A stretch of 64,000 nucleotides of DNA, from assembly GCF_004919105.1 (NCBI RefSeq), contig NZ_STGK01000001.1, positions 310,001 to 374,000 of the forward strand, given 5' to 3'. Numbering within the stretch: the first letter of the stretch is position 1; every line of letters starts with the position of its first letter. A program made the position numbers and the translations under genes. This DNA comes from Nocardioides sp. GY 10113. Lineage in GTDB: Bacteria > Actinomycetota > Actinomycetes > Propionibacteriales > Nocardioidaceae. Of the stretch, positions 45,912 through 55,734 are shown in pieces. The notes below the pieces were generated by a model, which did no database searches, was not told the DNA's origin, and saw only the letters and a program-made list of their open reading frames with translations.

Positions 45912-45927
45912 TAGAACGGGTTACAGT
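45912..45927 (+). promoter_or_regulatory. KstR-like operator over the OYE-gene promoter
   Basis: TAGAACGGGTTACA (45912-45925) matches all eight fixed bases of TnnAACnnGTTnnA. The -10 TACAGT (45922-45927) starts at operator position 11, exactly as at 3360-3375, and GTG 45934 follows 6 bases later. It also sits upstream of the divergent DUF2236 promoter, so it could control both. Confidence 0.65.
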
Positions 45928-45933
45928 CGGCCG

Positions 45934-47178
45934 GTGCTCGCTCCCTCTGATGCACCTGGTGCGGTCCCGGACGTGTTCGCTCCCTACGACCTGGGGCCGG
46001 TGCGGCTGCGCAACCGGACGGTGAAGGCGGCGACCTTCGAGGGTCGTACGCCGGACGGCCAGGTCACCGACGAGCTGATCGCCTACCACCGGGCGCCGGC
46101 GCGCGGCGGCGTCGGGCTGACCACCGTCGCGTACCTCGCGGTCGCGCCGGAGGGGCGCACCCACCGCGAGCAGATCGTCGTCGGGTCGGCCTCGGCGAGC
46201 GGGCTGGCGCGGCTCGCCGACGCGGTGCACGAGGCCGGCGCCGCGATCGCCGGGCAGGTCGGACACGCCGGTCCGGTCGCCAACGGGCGGTCCAACGGCG
46301 TACCGGCGGTGGCGGCGAGCCCGATGCCGAGCCCGCTGTCGATGCAGCTGGTCCGGTCGGCCTCGGAGCGGGACCTGACCCGGATCACGCGCTGCTACGT
46401 CGACGCCGCGCGAACCTTGGCGGACGCGGGGTTCGACGTGCTCGAGCTGCACATGGCGCACAGCTACCTGATCTCCTCCTTCCTCGCGCCCGGCCTGAAC
46501 CGGCGCCGCGACCGGTGGGGCGGTCCCCTGGAGCGGCGGGCCCGGCTGGCGCGGCAGGTGGCGCGGGTGGTCCGCGAGGAGGTGGGCTCCTCGGTGGCCG
46601 TGACCGCGAAGGTGTCGGTCGGCGACGGCTTCCCCGGCGGGGTGACCACCGAGATCGGCGTCGAGCTGGCGCAGCTGCTGGAGGCCGACGGCCACCTGGA
46701 CGGGCTGCAGCTCTCGGGCGGCTCGTCCCTGATGAACCCGATGTACCTGTTCCGCGGCGACGTCCCGGCGCGCGAGTTCGCGGACGCGATGCCGCCGCCG
46801 GTGCGCTGGGGGATGCGGACGCCGATGGGTCGGTCCTTCCTCAAGGAGTATCCGTTCGAGGAGGCGTACTTCCGCGAGAAGGCGCTCCGGTTCCGGAAGG
46901 CCGTGGCGATGCCGCTGATGCTGCTCGGCGGGATCGACTCGGTCGCCACGATGCGGCGGGCGATGGCCGACGGGTTCGAGCTGGTCGCGATGGGGCGGGC
47001 ACTGCTGCGCGAGCCTGACCTGGTGAACCGGCTGGCGTCGGGCGAGGCGGACGCCGGCGTCTGCATCCACTGCAACCGGTGCATGCCGACCATCTACTCC
47101 GGTACCCGGTGCACCGAGTGGGGGCCGGGGGAGGGGGTCCCGGTCGTGGGTGCCGGTGCCGGTGGTGGGGTGCTGTAA
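45934..47178 (+). CDS. NADH:flavin oxidoreductase, Old Yellow Enzyme family
   Basis: 414-aa FMN-dependent TIM-barrel reductase. It starts …FAPYDLGPVRLRNRTVKAAT…, with GQVGHAG, ELHMAHSYLISSFLAPGLNRRRDRWGG (the catalytic H-x-x-x-Y region) and the C-terminal phosphate-binding LLGGIDS…VAMGRALL. It ends shortly after a Cys cluster (CIHCNRC, then GTRC) resembling the Fe-S loop of 2,4-dienoyl-CoA reductase but with altered spacing, and lacks the FAD/NAD domain. Reduction of an enone or dienoyl-CoA in lipid or steroid breakdown is plausible. Confidence 0.88.
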   Translation: MLAPSDAPGAVPDVFAPYDLGPVRLRNRTVKAATFEGRTPDGQVTDELIAYHRAPARGGVGLTTVAYLAVAPEGRTHREQIVVGSASASGLARLADAVHEAGAAIAGQVGHAGPVANGRSNGVPAVAASPMPSPLSMQLVRSASERDLTRITRCYVDAARTLADAGFDVLELHMAHSYLISSFLAPGLNRRRDRWGGPLERRARLARQVARVVREEVGSSVAVTAKVSVGDGFPGGVTTEIGVELAQLLEADGHLDGLQLSGGSSLMNPMYLFRGDVPAREFADAMPPPVRWGMRTPMGRSFLKEYPFEEAYFREKALRFRKAVAMPLMLLGGIDSVATMRRAMADGFELVAMGRALLREPDLVNRLASGEADAGVCIHCNRCMPTIYSGTRCTEWGPGEGVPVVGAGAGGGVL

Positions 47179-47245
47179 CACGCTGTTGCAGCTCGCCGCC
47201 CACCTGCCCGCGTGACCGCAGTCACACGAACCCCTACCCAAGAAC

Positions 47246-47263
47246 TAGAACCTGTTCTACGGT
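47246..47263 (+). promoter_or_regulatory. KstR-like operator before the DHDPR-like gene
   Basis: TAGAACCTGTTCTA (47246-47259) is a full match to TnnAACnnGTTnnA and nearly palindromic. A -10 TACGGT (47258-47263) overlaps its end, 6 bases before ATG 47270. It would control the coupled DHDPR-like, SDR and MBL genes. Confidence 0.7.
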
Positions 47264-47269
47264 GCGGTC

Positions 47270-48415
47270 ATGTCCCAGGTGATCCCCGAGAAGCCCCTCC
47301 GCGTCGTTGTCTGGTCCACCGGCACCATCGGCCGGCACGCGATCGCCGGCGTCGATGCCCACCCCGACCTCGAGCTCGTCGGGGTCTGGACCTCCACCCC
47401 GGCCAAGGCGGGCAAGGACGCCGGTGAGCTGGCCGGCCTCGGCCGCGAGCTGGGCGTGAAGGCGACGACCGACCGCGACGAGCTGATCGCGCTGCGCCCC
47501 GACTGCATCGTGCACGGGGCGATGACCGACGACCGGATCTTCGAGGCGATCGAGGACCTGACCGGCTTCATCCGCGACGGGGTCAACGTGGTCTCCTCCG
47601 GTCCGGTCATCCTGGTCCACCCCGACAACGTGCTCCCGCCGGAGATGATCGAGGACCTCAACGCGGCCGGGCGCGAGGGTGGCGCCAGCCTGCACGTCAA
47701 CGGCATCGACCCCGGCTTCGCCAACGACGTGCTGCCGCTGGTGATGACGTCGCTCTCCCAGCGCATCGACCACGTCAAGGTCAGCGAGGTCGCCGACTAC
47801 TCCACCTACTACCAGCCGGTGGTGATGAAGGAGCTCTTCGGTTTCGGCCAGCCGATGGACTTCGAGGCCGTGCTCTGGCAGCCCGGCCTCCTCTCCACCG
47901 CCTGGGGCCCGGTCGTCCGGGTGATCGCCGCCGGCCTCGGGGTCACCCTCGAGGAGCCGCTGACCGAGGAGATCGAGCGTCGCCCGGCCACCCGCAGCGT
48001 CGAGACGGTCTCCGTCGACGTCGCCGAGGGCACCATGGGCTCGGTCCGCTTCCGGGTGATCGGCAAGGTCGACGGCGTCCCGCGGATCACCCTGGAGCAC
48101 GTCACCCGCACCGACGCCGCCAGCGACGACGACTGGCCCCGGCCGGCCGAGGGTGACGGCTGCTACCGGGTCGAGATCACCGGCGAGCCGATGATGAAGG
48201 TCGAGTTCAGCCACCACGGCGAGCACGGCGACCACAACGTCTCCGGGATGATCGTCACCGCGCAGCGGCTGATCAACGCGGTCCCCGCGGTCGTCGCGGC
48301 CGAGCCCGGCCTGGTCTCGCCGATCGACCTGCCGCTGGTCACCGGCCGCGGGCTGGTCACCGGCACCCGCACCGACTCCGGCTCCGGCACCGGCACCGGC
48401 ACCGGCACCGCATGA
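47270..48415 (+). CDS. Dihydrodipicolinate reductase-like NAD(P)-dependent protein
   Basis: 381 aa. An N-terminal Rossmann domain ([29 protein letters not shown]) is followed by a C-terminal α/β domain of the DHDPR/amine-dehydrogenase-like family. It is much longer than true DapB (about 250 aa) and is not in a lysine context, so a catabolic oxidoreductase is more likely. The tail is an odd Ser-Gly-Thr-Gly run. First gene of a coupled trio: its stop overlaps the SDR start. It is preceded by a KstR-like box. Confidence 0.8.
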   Translation: MSQVIPEKPLRVVVWSTGTIGRHAIAGVDAHPDLELVGVWTSTPAKAGKDAGELAGLGRELGVKATTDRDELIALRPDCIVHGAMTDDRIFEAIEDLTGFIRDGVNVVSSGPVILVHPDNVLPPEMIEDLNAAGREGGASLHVNGIDPGFANDVLPLVMTSLSQRIDHVKVSEVADYSTYYQPVVMKELFGFGQPMDFEAVLWQPGLLSTAWGPVVRVIAAGLGVTLEEPLTEEIERRPATRSVETVSVDVAEGTMGSVRFRVIGKVDGVPRITLEHVTRTDAASDDDWPRPAEGDGCYRVEITGEPMMKVEFSHHGEHGDHNVSGMIVTAQRLINAVPAVVAAEPGLVSPIDLPLVTGRGLVTGTRTDSGSGTGTGTGTA

Positions 48416-49221
48416 GCATCCTCGACCGGTTCCGCCTCACCGACCACGTCGCCGTCGTCACCGGCGCCGGCCGCGGCATCGGCGCCGCCACCGCGGTGGC
48501 CCTGGCCGAGGCCGGTGCGGACGTGCTGATCTCCGCCCGCACGCCCGGCCAGCTCGAGCAGGTCGCGGAGCGGATCCGGGGCGCGGGGCGCCGGGCGGTC
48601 GTCGTACCGGCGGACCTGGCGGACACCGACGCGGTCGCGGGCCTCGCGCAGCACGCGTACGACGCCTTCGGCCGCCTCGACGTCGTCGTGAACAACGTGG
48701 GCGGCACGATCCCGAACGCCTTCCTGGACACCGACGTGGCCTACCTGGAGGAGGCGTTCCACTTCAACGTCGCGACCGCGCACGCGCTGAGCCGGGCCGC
48801 CGTGCCGCTGATGCTGGCCTCGCTCGGCGACGGCCGGCAGAAGTCGATCACCAGCATCTCCTCGATGATGGGCCGCACCGCGGACCGCGGCTACCTGGCC
48901 TACGGCACCGCCAAGGCGGCGCTGGCGCACTGGTCACGGCTGGCCGCCACCGACCTCGCCCCGCGCATCCGGGTCAACGGCATCTACGTGGGCTCGGTGA
49001 TGACCTCGGCGCTCGAGTTCGTGGCCGGCGTACCGGAGACGAAGGCGGAGATGGAGGCCAAGACCCCGCTGGGTCGGATCGGCGAGGCCGAGGACATCGC
49101 GGCCGCCGTCGTCTACCTCTCCTCGCGCGCCGGGCAGTACGTCACCGGCAAGCTGCTCGAGGTCGACGGTGGGATCCAGCACCCGAACCTGGATCTGCGT
49201 TTGCCAGACTTGCAGCCGTGA
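48412..49221 (+). CDS. Short-chain dehydrogenase/reductase
   Basis: 269 aa, classical SDR. Cofactor motif TGAGRGIG (17-24), NNVG, and catalytic Ser plus Y-x-x-x-K ([22 protein letters not shown]) are present. NAD(P)-dependent oxidation of a hydroxyacyl-CoA or hydroxysteroid is typical. It overlaps the upstream (ATGA) and downstream (GTGA) genes, so is co-translated within the trio. Confidence 0.92.
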   Translation: MSILDRFRLTDHVAVVTGAGRGIGAATAVALAEAGADVLISARTPGQLEQVAERIRGAGRRAVVVPADLADTDAVAGLAQHAYDAFGRLDVVVNNVGGTIPNAFLDTDVAYLEEAFHFNVATAHALSRAAVPLMLASLGDGRQKSITSISSMMGRTADRGYLAYGTAKAALAHWSRLAATDLAPRIRVNGIYVGSVMTSALEFVAGVPETKAEMEAKTPLGRIGEAEDIAAAVVYLSSRAGQYVTGKLLEVDGGIQHPNLDLRLPDLQP

Positions 49222-50336
49222 CAGGCACCGACGGATCGACCAGCAGGGCCACCGACAAGGGCGTCAGCACCGGCAAGGCGATCTCGCCGGACAGCGGCCG
49301 GCACTGGGCCGACGAGGGGGCGTGGCGGGTCGCCGACGGTCTGTACCGGATCCCGCTCCCGCTGCCGATGGACGGCCTGAAGGCGATCAACGTCTACGTC
49401 CTCGAGACCGACGACGGGCTCACCCTGATCGACGGCGGCTGGGCGATCCCGGTGGCCCGCGAGCTGCTCGACAAGTGCCTGCGCGACATCGGCTCCGGCT
49501 TCGGGGACATCAAGCGGTTCCTGGTCACCCACGTGCACCGTGACCACTACACGCTGGCCCGGGTGCTGGGCGCCGAGACCGGGGCGGAGGTCGCGCTGGG
49601 CATCGACGAGAAGCCCGCGCTCGAGCTGCTCCACCGGGCCGGGCGCGGCGAGCTCGACGAGAGCCCGTTCCTCGCGGTGCTCCGCACCGCCGGCGCCGCG
49701 GAGATCGCCGAGCAGTGGGCCGCCGGCGGCCCGGCCGACCTGCCCGACCCGGCCAACTGGGACTTCCCCGACATCTGGATCGAGGGTGACCGCACGTTCG
49801 CCGTCGGCGCGCGCACCATCGACGCGGTGCACACCCCGGGCCACACGCCGGGCCACTACGTGTACGCCGACCGGGCCGACGGCGTGCTCTTCGCCGGCGA
49901 CCACGTGCTGCCCACGATCACCCCGTCGATCGGGTTCACCGTCCCCGCCACCGAGAGTCCGCTCGGCGACTTCATGGCGTCGCTGACCAGGGTCCGTTCG
50001 CTGCCCGACCTGCGGATCCTGCCCGCCCACGGCCCGGTCGCGCCGTCCTCCCATGCTCGGGTCGACGAGCTGCTGGCCCACCACGAGGAGCGGCTGGAGG
50101 CGTCGCTGGAGTCGCTGCGCAACCGCGGCGCGGTCACCGCCCACGTGGTCGCCGGCGACCTGGGCTGGACCCGCCACGAGCACCCGTACGACACGCTCGA
50201 CCCGTTCAGCCGCGGGATGGCCGCGATGGAGACCAAGGCGCACCTCGAGCTGCTGGTCGCCCGGGGCGAGGCCACCCGCGCACAGCACGGCGAGGAGATC
50301 CTGTTCGCCGCCACCCTCCGCGACGGCGCTTCCTGA
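49218..50336 (+). CDS. Metallo-beta-lactamase fold hydrolase
   Basis: 372 aa, GTG start overlapping the SDR stop. Metal site [11 protein letters not shown] (HxHxDH), [17 protein letters not shown] and PAHGP. A C-terminal helical region (…[25 protein letters not shown]…) is typical of the group with a winged-helix tail. A thioester or lactone hydrolase role would fit a degradation operon. That is inference. Confidence 0.88.
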   Translation: MTGTDGSTSRATDKGVSTGKAISPDSGRHWADEGAWRVADGLYRIPLPLPMDGLKAINVYVLETDDGLTLIDGGWAIPVARELLDKCLRDIGSGFGDIKRFLVTHVHRDHYTLARVLGAETGAEVALGIDEKPALELLHRAGRGELDESPFLAVLRTAGAAEIAEQWAAGGPADLPDPANWDFPDIWIEGDRTFAVGARTIDAVHTPGHTPGHYVYADRADGVLFAGDHVLPTITPSIGFTVPATESPLGDFMASLTRVRSLPDLRILPAHGPVAPSSHARVDELLAHHEERLEASLESLRNRGAVTAHVVAGDLGWTRHEHPYDTLDPFSRGMAAMETKAHLELLVARGEATRAQHGEEILFAATLRDGAS

Positions 50337-50395
50337 CCTCCGTCCGGGGCCGGCTCGGAGGCCGGGCCCCCGGCGACCGGCCACCGCCGGCGGAC

Positions 50396-50401
50396 TAGGC
50401 T
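50396..50401 (+). promoter_or_regulatory. -10 element before the TPP riboswitch
   Basis: TAGGCT 13 bases before the aptamer, placing the transcription start near 50408, just ahead of P1. No clear -35. Confidence 0.45.
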
Positions 50402-50413
50402 GGGTGCCGCAAA

Positions 50414-50504
50414 GACAGGGGAGCACGACCCAAGCGTGCTGAGAGTGCGGGACCGAGCCGCAGACCCTCCGAACCTGATCCGGTTAGCACCGGCGAAGGG
50501 AGTC
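50414..50504 (+). promoter_or_regulatory. Thiamine pyrophosphate (THI-box) riboswitch
   Basis: Conserved aptamer segments are in order: GGGGAGC, GCTGAGAGTGCGGG, CCGCAGACCCTCCGAACCTGATC, CGGTTAGCACCGGCGAAGGGAGTC. These are the pyrimidine- and pyrophosphate-sensing loops of the THI element. The 3' strand contains AAGGGAG, which is also the best Shine-Dalgarno for the GTG at 50511, so TPP binding should block translation directly. It controls the thiamine ABC transporter that follows. Confidence 0.95.
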
Positions 50505-50510
50505 CACTCC

Positions 50511-51602
50511 GTGGCTTTCCACTTTTCCCGTCCTGCCCGCGCCCGCCTGGCCGCCGGCGCCGTCCTCTCCGCGCTCGCCCTGTCCGCGGCCGGCTGCTCG
50601 CTCTCCGGCGACGACGAGCCGACGCCCGACGCCGCGGCCTCCGACGGATCGACGTCCGGGGGCGACGTCGTGCTGGTCACCCACGACAGCTTCTCGCTGC
50701 CCAAGAAGCTGATCCGGGCCTTCGAGTCCGAGACCGGCTACACGGTGGTGCACACCCCCGCCGGCGACGGCGGCGAGCTGACCAGCAAGCTCGAGCTCAC
50801 CGCTGACCACCCGCTGGGCGACGTGGCCTTCGGCGTCGACAACACCTTCGCCGCCTCCGCGCTCGACGCCGGCGTCTTCGCGCCGTACGACGCCGCGCTG
50901 CCGGCGGGCGCCGACCAGTACCGGCTGCCCGGCGACGAGGAGCACGCGCTGACCCCGGTCGACACCGGCGAGGTGTGCGTCAACGTCGACACCGCCTGGT
51001 TCGCCGAGCGCGACCTGGCGCCGCCGGCCGACCTCGACGACCTGACCGACCCCGCCTACGAGGGCCTCTTCGTCACCCCCGCCGCCACCACCAGCACCCC
51101 GGGCATGGCGTTCCTGCTGGCCACCATCGGCCAGTACGGCGAGGGGTGGACCGACTACTGGAGCGACCTGCTCGCCAACGACGCGGCGATCGTCAAGGGC
51201 TGGGAGGACGCCTACTACGTCGACTTCACCTACTCCGGCGGCGACCGGCCGATCGTGCTCTCCTACGACACCTCGCCGGCGTTCACCGTGGAGGGCGGGA
51301 AGACCTCGACGGCGGCGCTGCTCGACACCTGCTTCCGGCAGGTCGAGTACGCCGGCGTGCTGGAGGGCGCGGCCAACCCCGACGGCGCCCGTGCGCTCGT
51401 CGACTGGCTGCTCTCCCCGGAGGTGCAGGCGGCCCTGCCGACGAGCATGTACGTGTTCCCGGTGGACGCCGACGTGGCCCTGCCGAAGCAGTGGGCGGCC
51501 TTCGCCCAGCAGCCGACCTCGACCCTCGAGGTGGCGCCCGACGAGATCGCCGAGAACCGGCGCGACTGGCTGTCGACGTGGACCGAGCTCACCAGCCGCT
51601 GA
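50511..51602 (+). CDS. thiB: Thiamine ABC transporter, substrate-binding lipoprotein
   Basis: 363 aa. Signal peptide with lipobox LSAAGC; a type II periplasmic binding fold (VLVTHDSFSLPKKLIRAFESETGY…, DVAFGVDNTF…, PIVLSYDTSP) as in ThiB/TbpA. Captures thiamine (or its phosphate) outside the membrane. GTG 50511 lies 7 bases after the aptamer end and uses the Shine-Dalgarno embedded in it. The riboswitch confirms the substrate class. Confidence 0.94.
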   Translation: MAFHFSRPARARLAAGAVLSALALSAAGCSLSGDDEPTPDAAASDGSTSGGDVVLVTHDSFSLPKKLIRAFESETGYTVVHTPAGDGGELTSKLELTADHPLGDVAFGVDNTFAASALDAGVFAPYDAALPAGADQYRLPGDEEHALTPVDTGEVCVNVDTAWFAERDLAPPADLDDLTDPAYEGLFVTPAATTSTPGMAFLLATIGQYGEGWTDYWSDLLANDAAIVKGWEDAYYVDFTYSGGDRPIVLSYDTSPAFTVEGGKTSTAALLDTCFRQVEYAGVLEGAANPDGARALVDWLLSPEVQAALPTSMYVFPVDADVALPKQWAAFAQQPTSTLEVAPDEIAENRRDWLSTWTELTSR

Positions 51603-53353
51603 TCCACCGGCCCCTCACCGGCGACCGGCCGCTGCCGCCGGCCCTACCGCGCAGGGTCGGCGGACGGGGCGGCGGGCTGGTCGGTGGCCGCTGGGGCCGC
51701 CGCCTCGGCCTGGTCGGCCTCGCCGTGGTGCCGACCGCGGTGCTCGCGGTCTTCTTCGTGCTGCCCGTCGCCGGGATGGTGCAGCGCGGCTTCTGGCCCG
51801 CGGGCGTCTTCGACCCCGGCGCGGTGCTGGAGGTGCTCGGCTGGCCGCGCACCGGTCGCGTGGTCTGGTTCACCGCCTGGACCTCGCTGACCGCGACCGC
51901 GGTCGCGCTGGCCGGCGGGCTGCCGGCGGCGTACGTGCTCTATCGGCTGCGGTTCCCGGGGCGCGGCGCGATCCGGGCCGCGCTGCTGGTGCCGTTCGTG
52001 CTGCCGACGGTGGTGGTCGGCATCGCGATCCGGCAGCTGCTGCGGCCCGGGGGGCCGCTCGGCTTCCTCGACCTGGACGGCACCCCGGCCGCGATCGTCG
52101 CCGGGCTGGCGTTCTTCAACGTAGCGGTGGTGATCCGCACCGTCGGCACCGCGTGGGAGGGGCTGGACCGGCGTCCGGCCGATGCGGCCGCCGCGTTGGG
52201 CGCCACGCCGTGGCGCGTGTGGTGGACGGTGACCGTCCCGGCGCTGCGCCCCGCGGTCGTCTCGGCGGCGTCGGTGGTCTTCCTGTTCTGCGCCACCGGG
52301 TTCGGGGTGGTCCTGACCCTCGGCGGGGTCCGCTACTCCTCCGTGGAGACCGAGATCTACCTGCTCACCACCGGCGCGATCACCGGATCGCCGGAGCTGA
52401 GCGCGGCGGCCGCCCTGTCACTGGTCCAGCTGGCGTCCGTGGTGGCGCTGCTCGGGGTCGCGGCCCGGCTGCGGCGCCAGCCCGACCCGACGGTACGACG
52501 GGTGCCGGCCGCCCCCGCGCGGCCCCGCGCCCGTGACCTGCCGGTGCTGGCCGCGACCGTCGTGGTGCTGGTCGCAGTCGCCGCGCCGGTGGCCGGCCTG
52601 GTGCTGTCCTCGTTCCGGGGCGTCGGCGGAGGCTGGTCGCTGGCGTCCTACCGCGGCCTGGCCGGCACCGGCGCGGACGGCGTCGGGGAGGGTCTGCTCC
52701 GGGTCCCCGTCACCGAGGCGCTGGCCAACTCGCTGCGGATCGCGGTGGACGCGACCTGGATGGCGGTGCTGCTCGGCACCCTGGTCGCGGTGGTGGTCAC
52801 CCGTCGCGTGCGGAGCCGGGCGGGGCGCCGGCTGCGTGCCGCTTTCGACGGCCTCTTCATGCTGCCGCTGGGGGTCTCCGCGGTGACCCTCGGCTTCGGC
52901 TTCCTGATCACGCTCGACGCGCCGCCGCTGGACCTGCGCTCCAGCCCGCTGCTGGTGCCGATCGCCCAGGCGCTGGTCGCGCTGCCGTTGGTGGTGCGGG
53001 TGCTGGTGCCGGTGCTGGGCGGCATCGACGACCGCCAGCGCCAGGCCGCGGCCTCGCTCGGCGCGGGGCTGTGGCGGAGCGTGCTGACGGTGGAGGCTCC
53101 GGTGCTGTGGCGGCCGCTGCTGGCCGCGGCGGGCTTCGCGTTCGCGGTCTCGCTGGGCGAGTTCGGCGCCACCTCCTTCCTGGTGCGCCCGGAGACGCCG
53201 ACGCTGCCGGTGGTGATCTTCCGGTTGATCGGCACCCCCGACCCCGCCAACTACGGGGTGGCGATGGCGGCCTCGGTCCTGCTCGCCGGGGTGACGGCGG
53301 CGGTGATCCTGGTGGTCGAGCGGCTGCGGGTGCCGGGGGTGGGTGCGCTGTGA
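51578..53353 (+). CDS. thiP: Thiamine ABC transporter, fused double permease
   Basis: About 591 aa with two BPD-type permease halves, each with about six helices and an EAA loop (…LDRRPADAAAALGATPWRVWWTV… and …DDRQRQAAASLGAGLWRSV…). This matches the ThiP architecture. The start is uncertain: GTG 51578 gives a 25-base overlap with thiB, and a CTG or a later GTG is also possible; no Shine-Dalgarno stands out. The stop overlaps the ATPase GTG. Confidence 0.92.
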   Translation: MDRAHQPLIHRPLTGDRPLPPALPRRVGGRGGGLVGGRWGRRLGLVGLAVVPTAVLAVFFVLPVAGMVQRGFWPAGVFDPGAVLEVLGWPRTGRVVWFTAWTSLTATAVALAGGLPAAYVLYRLRFPGRGAIRAALLVPFVLPTVVVGIAIRQLLRPGGPLGFLDLDGTPAAIVAGLAFFNVAVVIRTVGTAWEGLDRRPADAAAALGATPWRVWWTVTVPALRPAVVSAASVVFLFCATGFGVVLTLGGVRYSSVETEIYLLTTGAITGSPELSAAAALSLVQLASVVALLGVAARLRRQPDPTVRRVPAAPARPRARDLPVLAATVVVLVAVAAPVAGLVLSSFRGVGGGWSLASYRGLAGTGADGVGEGLLRVPVTEALANSLRIAVDATWMAVLLGTLVAVVVTRRVRSRAGRRLRAAFDGLFMLPLGVSAVTLGFGFLITLDAPPLDLRSSPLLVPIAQALVALPLVVRVLVPVLGGIDDRQRQAAASLGAGLWRSVLTVEAPVLWRPLLAAAGFAFAVSLGEFGATSFLVRPETPTLPVVIFRLIGTPDPANYGVAMAASVLLAGVTAAVILVVERLRVPGVGAL

Positions 53354-54423
53354 CCGGGGTTCACGACAGGCTCGACGAGACGGTCGGCCCGGCGGCCTCC
53401 GGGCCCGTTGAGGGCGCTGCTGACGGAGGGCGAGCGATCCTCGAGGTGCGCGGCGCGCGGGTCGTGTACGACGGCAAGACGGCCGTCGACGGCGTGGACC
53501 TCGCGCTCCCGGCCGGGCAGGTGCTCGCGGTGCTCGGCCCGTCGGGCTGCGGGAAGTCGACGCTGCTGCGGGCGGTCGCCGGCGTCGAGCCGCTGGCCGG
53601 CGGCTCGGTGGCGTGGGACGGGGAGGACCTGTCCCGGGTGCCGACCCACCGTCGTGGCTTCGCGCTGATGTTCCAGGACGGTCAGCTCTTCGACCACCTG
53701 ACGGTGGCCGGCAACGTCGGCTACGCGCTGCGGGGTGCGCGGGTGCGGCGCGCGGCGCGCGCGGACCGGGTCGCCGAGCTGCTCGCGCTGGTCGGGCTGG
53801 ACGGCTACGGCGACCGGTTGCCCCGGACGCTGTCGGGAGGGGAGCGGCAGCGGGTCGCGCTGGCCCGGTCGCTGGCGGCGCGCCCCCGGCTGCTGCTGCT
53901 CGACGAGCCGCTCAGCGCGCTGGATGCGGGCCTGCGCGAGCGGCTGGCCGCGGACCTGCGGCGGATCCTGCGCGAGGCGGGCACCACCGCGCTGTTCGTC
54001 ACCCACGACCAGGCGGAGGCCTTCGCGGTCGCGGACCGGCTCGCGGTGATGCGCGCCGGCCGGGTGGTCCAGCAGGGCGCCGCGCGCCAGGTCTGGTCGG
54101 CGCCGGCGGACGCGGAGACCGCCCGCTTCCTGGGGTTCACCCGGGTGGTCGACGGCGCCGGTGCCCGGCTGCTGACCGGGGGCGCGGCGGAGCGGGTCGC
54201 CGTACGCCCGTCGGCGCTGCGGGCGGGGGCCGAGGGTGACCTCACGGCGACCGTGCTGAGCGCCGTCGCCTCGCCGGACGGCGCCCGCCTGGTGCTGCGG
54301 GTCGACGGGGTCGGCGAGCTGGACGCGACGGGCCCGGTCGGCGGTTTCCCCCTGGTGGGCGACGCGGTGCGCGTGCGGGTGGAGCCGGCCGGGCTGGCGC
54401 CGCTGGGTGACCTGAGCCACTAG
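53350..54423 (+). CDS. thiQ: Thiamine ABC transporter, ATP-binding protein
   Basis: 357 aa. Walker A LGPSGCGKST, Q-loop FQDGQLFDHLTV, signature LSGGERQRVALARSLAARP, Walker B LLLLDEPLSALD and switch His (VTHDQAEA). A C-terminal TOBE-like regulatory domain makes it longer than E. coli ThiQ, closer to CysA/PotA-type ATPases. It has an N-terminal extension of about 28 residues before the ABC domain. Coupled to the permease gene (GTGA). Confidence 0.92.
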   Translation: MTGVHDRLDETVGPAASGPVEGAADGGRAILEVRGARVVYDGKTAVDGVDLALPAGQVLAVLGPSGCGKSTLLRAVAGVEPLAGGSVAWDGEDLSRVPTHRRGFALMFQDGQLFDHLTVAGNVGYALRGARVRRAARADRVAELLALVGLDGYGDRLPRTLSGGERQRVALARSLAARPRLLLLDEPLSALDAGLRERLAADLRRILREAGTTALFVTHDQAEAFAVADRLAVMRAGRVVQQGAARQVWSAPADAETARFLGFTRVVDGAGARLLTGGAAERVAVRPSALRAGAEGDLTATVLSAVASPDGARLVLRVDGVGELDATGPVGGFPLVGDAVRVRVEPAGLAPLGDLSH

Positions 54424-54471
54424 CCGCACCGGGGCGGCGGGTAACCGGTCTGAGACGCTGGGGCAACGCCC

Positions 54472-54477
54472 TAGACT
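54472..54477 (+). promoter_or_regulatory. -10 element of a leaderless promoter for the PAP2 gene
   Basis: TAGACT lies 7 bases before the GTG at 54485. Confidence 0.5.
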
Positions 54478-54484
54478 CCCTCGC

Positions 54485-55678
54485 GTGTACCGCCGTGCCT
54501 CCACGCTCCTGATCTGCACGGCCGCGTCCATCTTCATCGCCGCGTACGTGGTCGCCTTCGCCTACGACCGGCCGCTGGTGGAGCCGGAGGGCAAGCTCCT
54601 CGGCCCCTCGCTGAGCTGGGCGCTCGAGCTCTTCGGCGTGGTGCCCACCAACTCCGTCCTGCACGCCGCCGTGCTGCTGGTGGACATGATGATCCGGGCG
54701 GGAAGCATCTTGGTCATCACGTTGGCGATCGACCTGGTGGTGCGGGCGATCGGCAGCCGCGCCCTCGCGGTGGTCCGGTCCTGGCGCGAGGGGGTCGAGC
54801 AGGGGCCGCGCCCGTCGATCCGGGAGATCGCCGGCGAGCGCTGGCGGACGCACTGGACCCGGGAGCGACGGCGACTGGTGCTCGTCGGGATGGTGTGCTT
54901 CTACATCACCTACGTCTGCTACCGGAACCTGAAGTCGAACCTGCCGTTCGTGCGTCCCGATCCGGATCGTGCGCCGGGTGAGGTCAAGGCGCTGCTCTTC
55001 GACCGCGAGCTGCACGTGATGGATCGCGTGCTCTTCTTCGGCCACGACCCGTCCGACGTGCTGCACGGGATCTTCGGCACCGAGTACAGCGCCTACGTGC
55101 TCTCGCAGGTGTACGTGACGTTCCTGCCGCTGGTGATGATCATGGTCGTCATCTGGCTGGTCTGGTCGCGCAACGTCTCCTACGGCTACTGGTTCGTGAC
55201 GTCGCAGGCGCTGGCCTGGACGCTGGGCACGCTGTCGTACTACCTGTTGCCGACGCTGGGCCCGGGCATCCAGTACCCCTCGGAGTACACCGACCTGGTG
55301 CCGACGCCGACGACGGACCTGATGGAGTCGATCGCCAACGGGCGCAGCGCGGTCCTCTACGACCCGACGGTCACCGACTCGCTCAACTCGGTGGCCGGGT
55401 TCGCGAGCCTGCACTGCGGGATCACCCTGCTGTGGGCGCTGATGGTGCAGTACACCGTGCGCTCGCGGGCCCTGCAGGTCGTCTTCTGGGTCAACTTCGG
55501 CCTGACCGTGATCGCCACGATCTACTTCGGCTGGCACTACGTCGCCGACGACATCGCCGGCATCGCGATCGCCATCGTGTCGTTCTACCTCGGCGGACTG
55601 GCCAGCGGTCAGAAGTTCGATCGGGGGATGCACTCACATCCCACGACGACCACCTCGAAGGTCCCCGTCGAGAGGTGA
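54485..55678 (+). CDS. PAP2/inositolphosphotransferase (Aur1/Ipt1-like) membrane protein
   Basis: 397 aa. About seven membrane helices, with PAP2 motifs in the last third: GFASLHCGITLLWAL (Ser-x-His) and FGWHYVADDIAGI (His-x-x-x-Asp). These form the lipid phosphatase or phosphotransferase site on the outer face. Fungal Aur1/Ipt1 relatives move phosphoinositol; in Actinobacteria, roles in phospholipid or phosphoinositol metabolism are possible. GTG 54485 was chosen from the leaderless promoter. A hairpin terminator follows. Confidence 0.85.
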   Translation: MYRRASTLLICTAASIFIAAYVVAFAYDRPLVEPEGKLLGPSLSWALELFGVVPTNSVLHAAVLLVDMMIRAGSILVITLAIDLVVRAIGSRALAVVRSWREGVEQGPRPSIREIAGERWRTHWTRERRRLVLVGMVCFYITYVCYRNLKSNLPFVRPDPDRAPGEVKALLFDRELHVMDRVLFFGHDPSDVLHGIFGTEYSAYVLSQVYVTFLPLVMIMVVIWLVWSRNVSYGYWFVTSQALAWTLGTLSYYLLPTLGPGIQYPSEYTDLVPTPTTDLMESIANGRSAVLYDPTVTDSLNSVAGFASLHCGITLLWALMVQYTVRSRALQVVFWVNFGLTVIATIYFGWHYVADDIAGIAIAIVSFYLGGLASGQKFDRGMHSHPTTTTSKVPVER

Positions 55679-55699
55679 CGGACGGGCCTCCCGTCCCCT

Positions 55700-55728
55700 G
55701 CGCCGGATCCGTCGAACGGGTCCGGCGC
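55700..55728 (+). terminator. Hairpin terminator after the PAP2 gene
   Basis: A 13-bp stem (GCGCCGGATCCGT with a complementary arm, one G-T pair) with a CGA loop, followed by TGTTGCTTGTC. 22 bases after the stop. Confidence 0.75.
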
Positions 55729-55734
55729 TGTTGC

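Noticed and set aside
47270..48415. Lysine-pathway DapB linked to the aspartate genes
   Set aside because: About 130 residues longer than DapB, 29 kb away from lysC-asd, and embedded in a catabolic trio behind a KstR-like operator.
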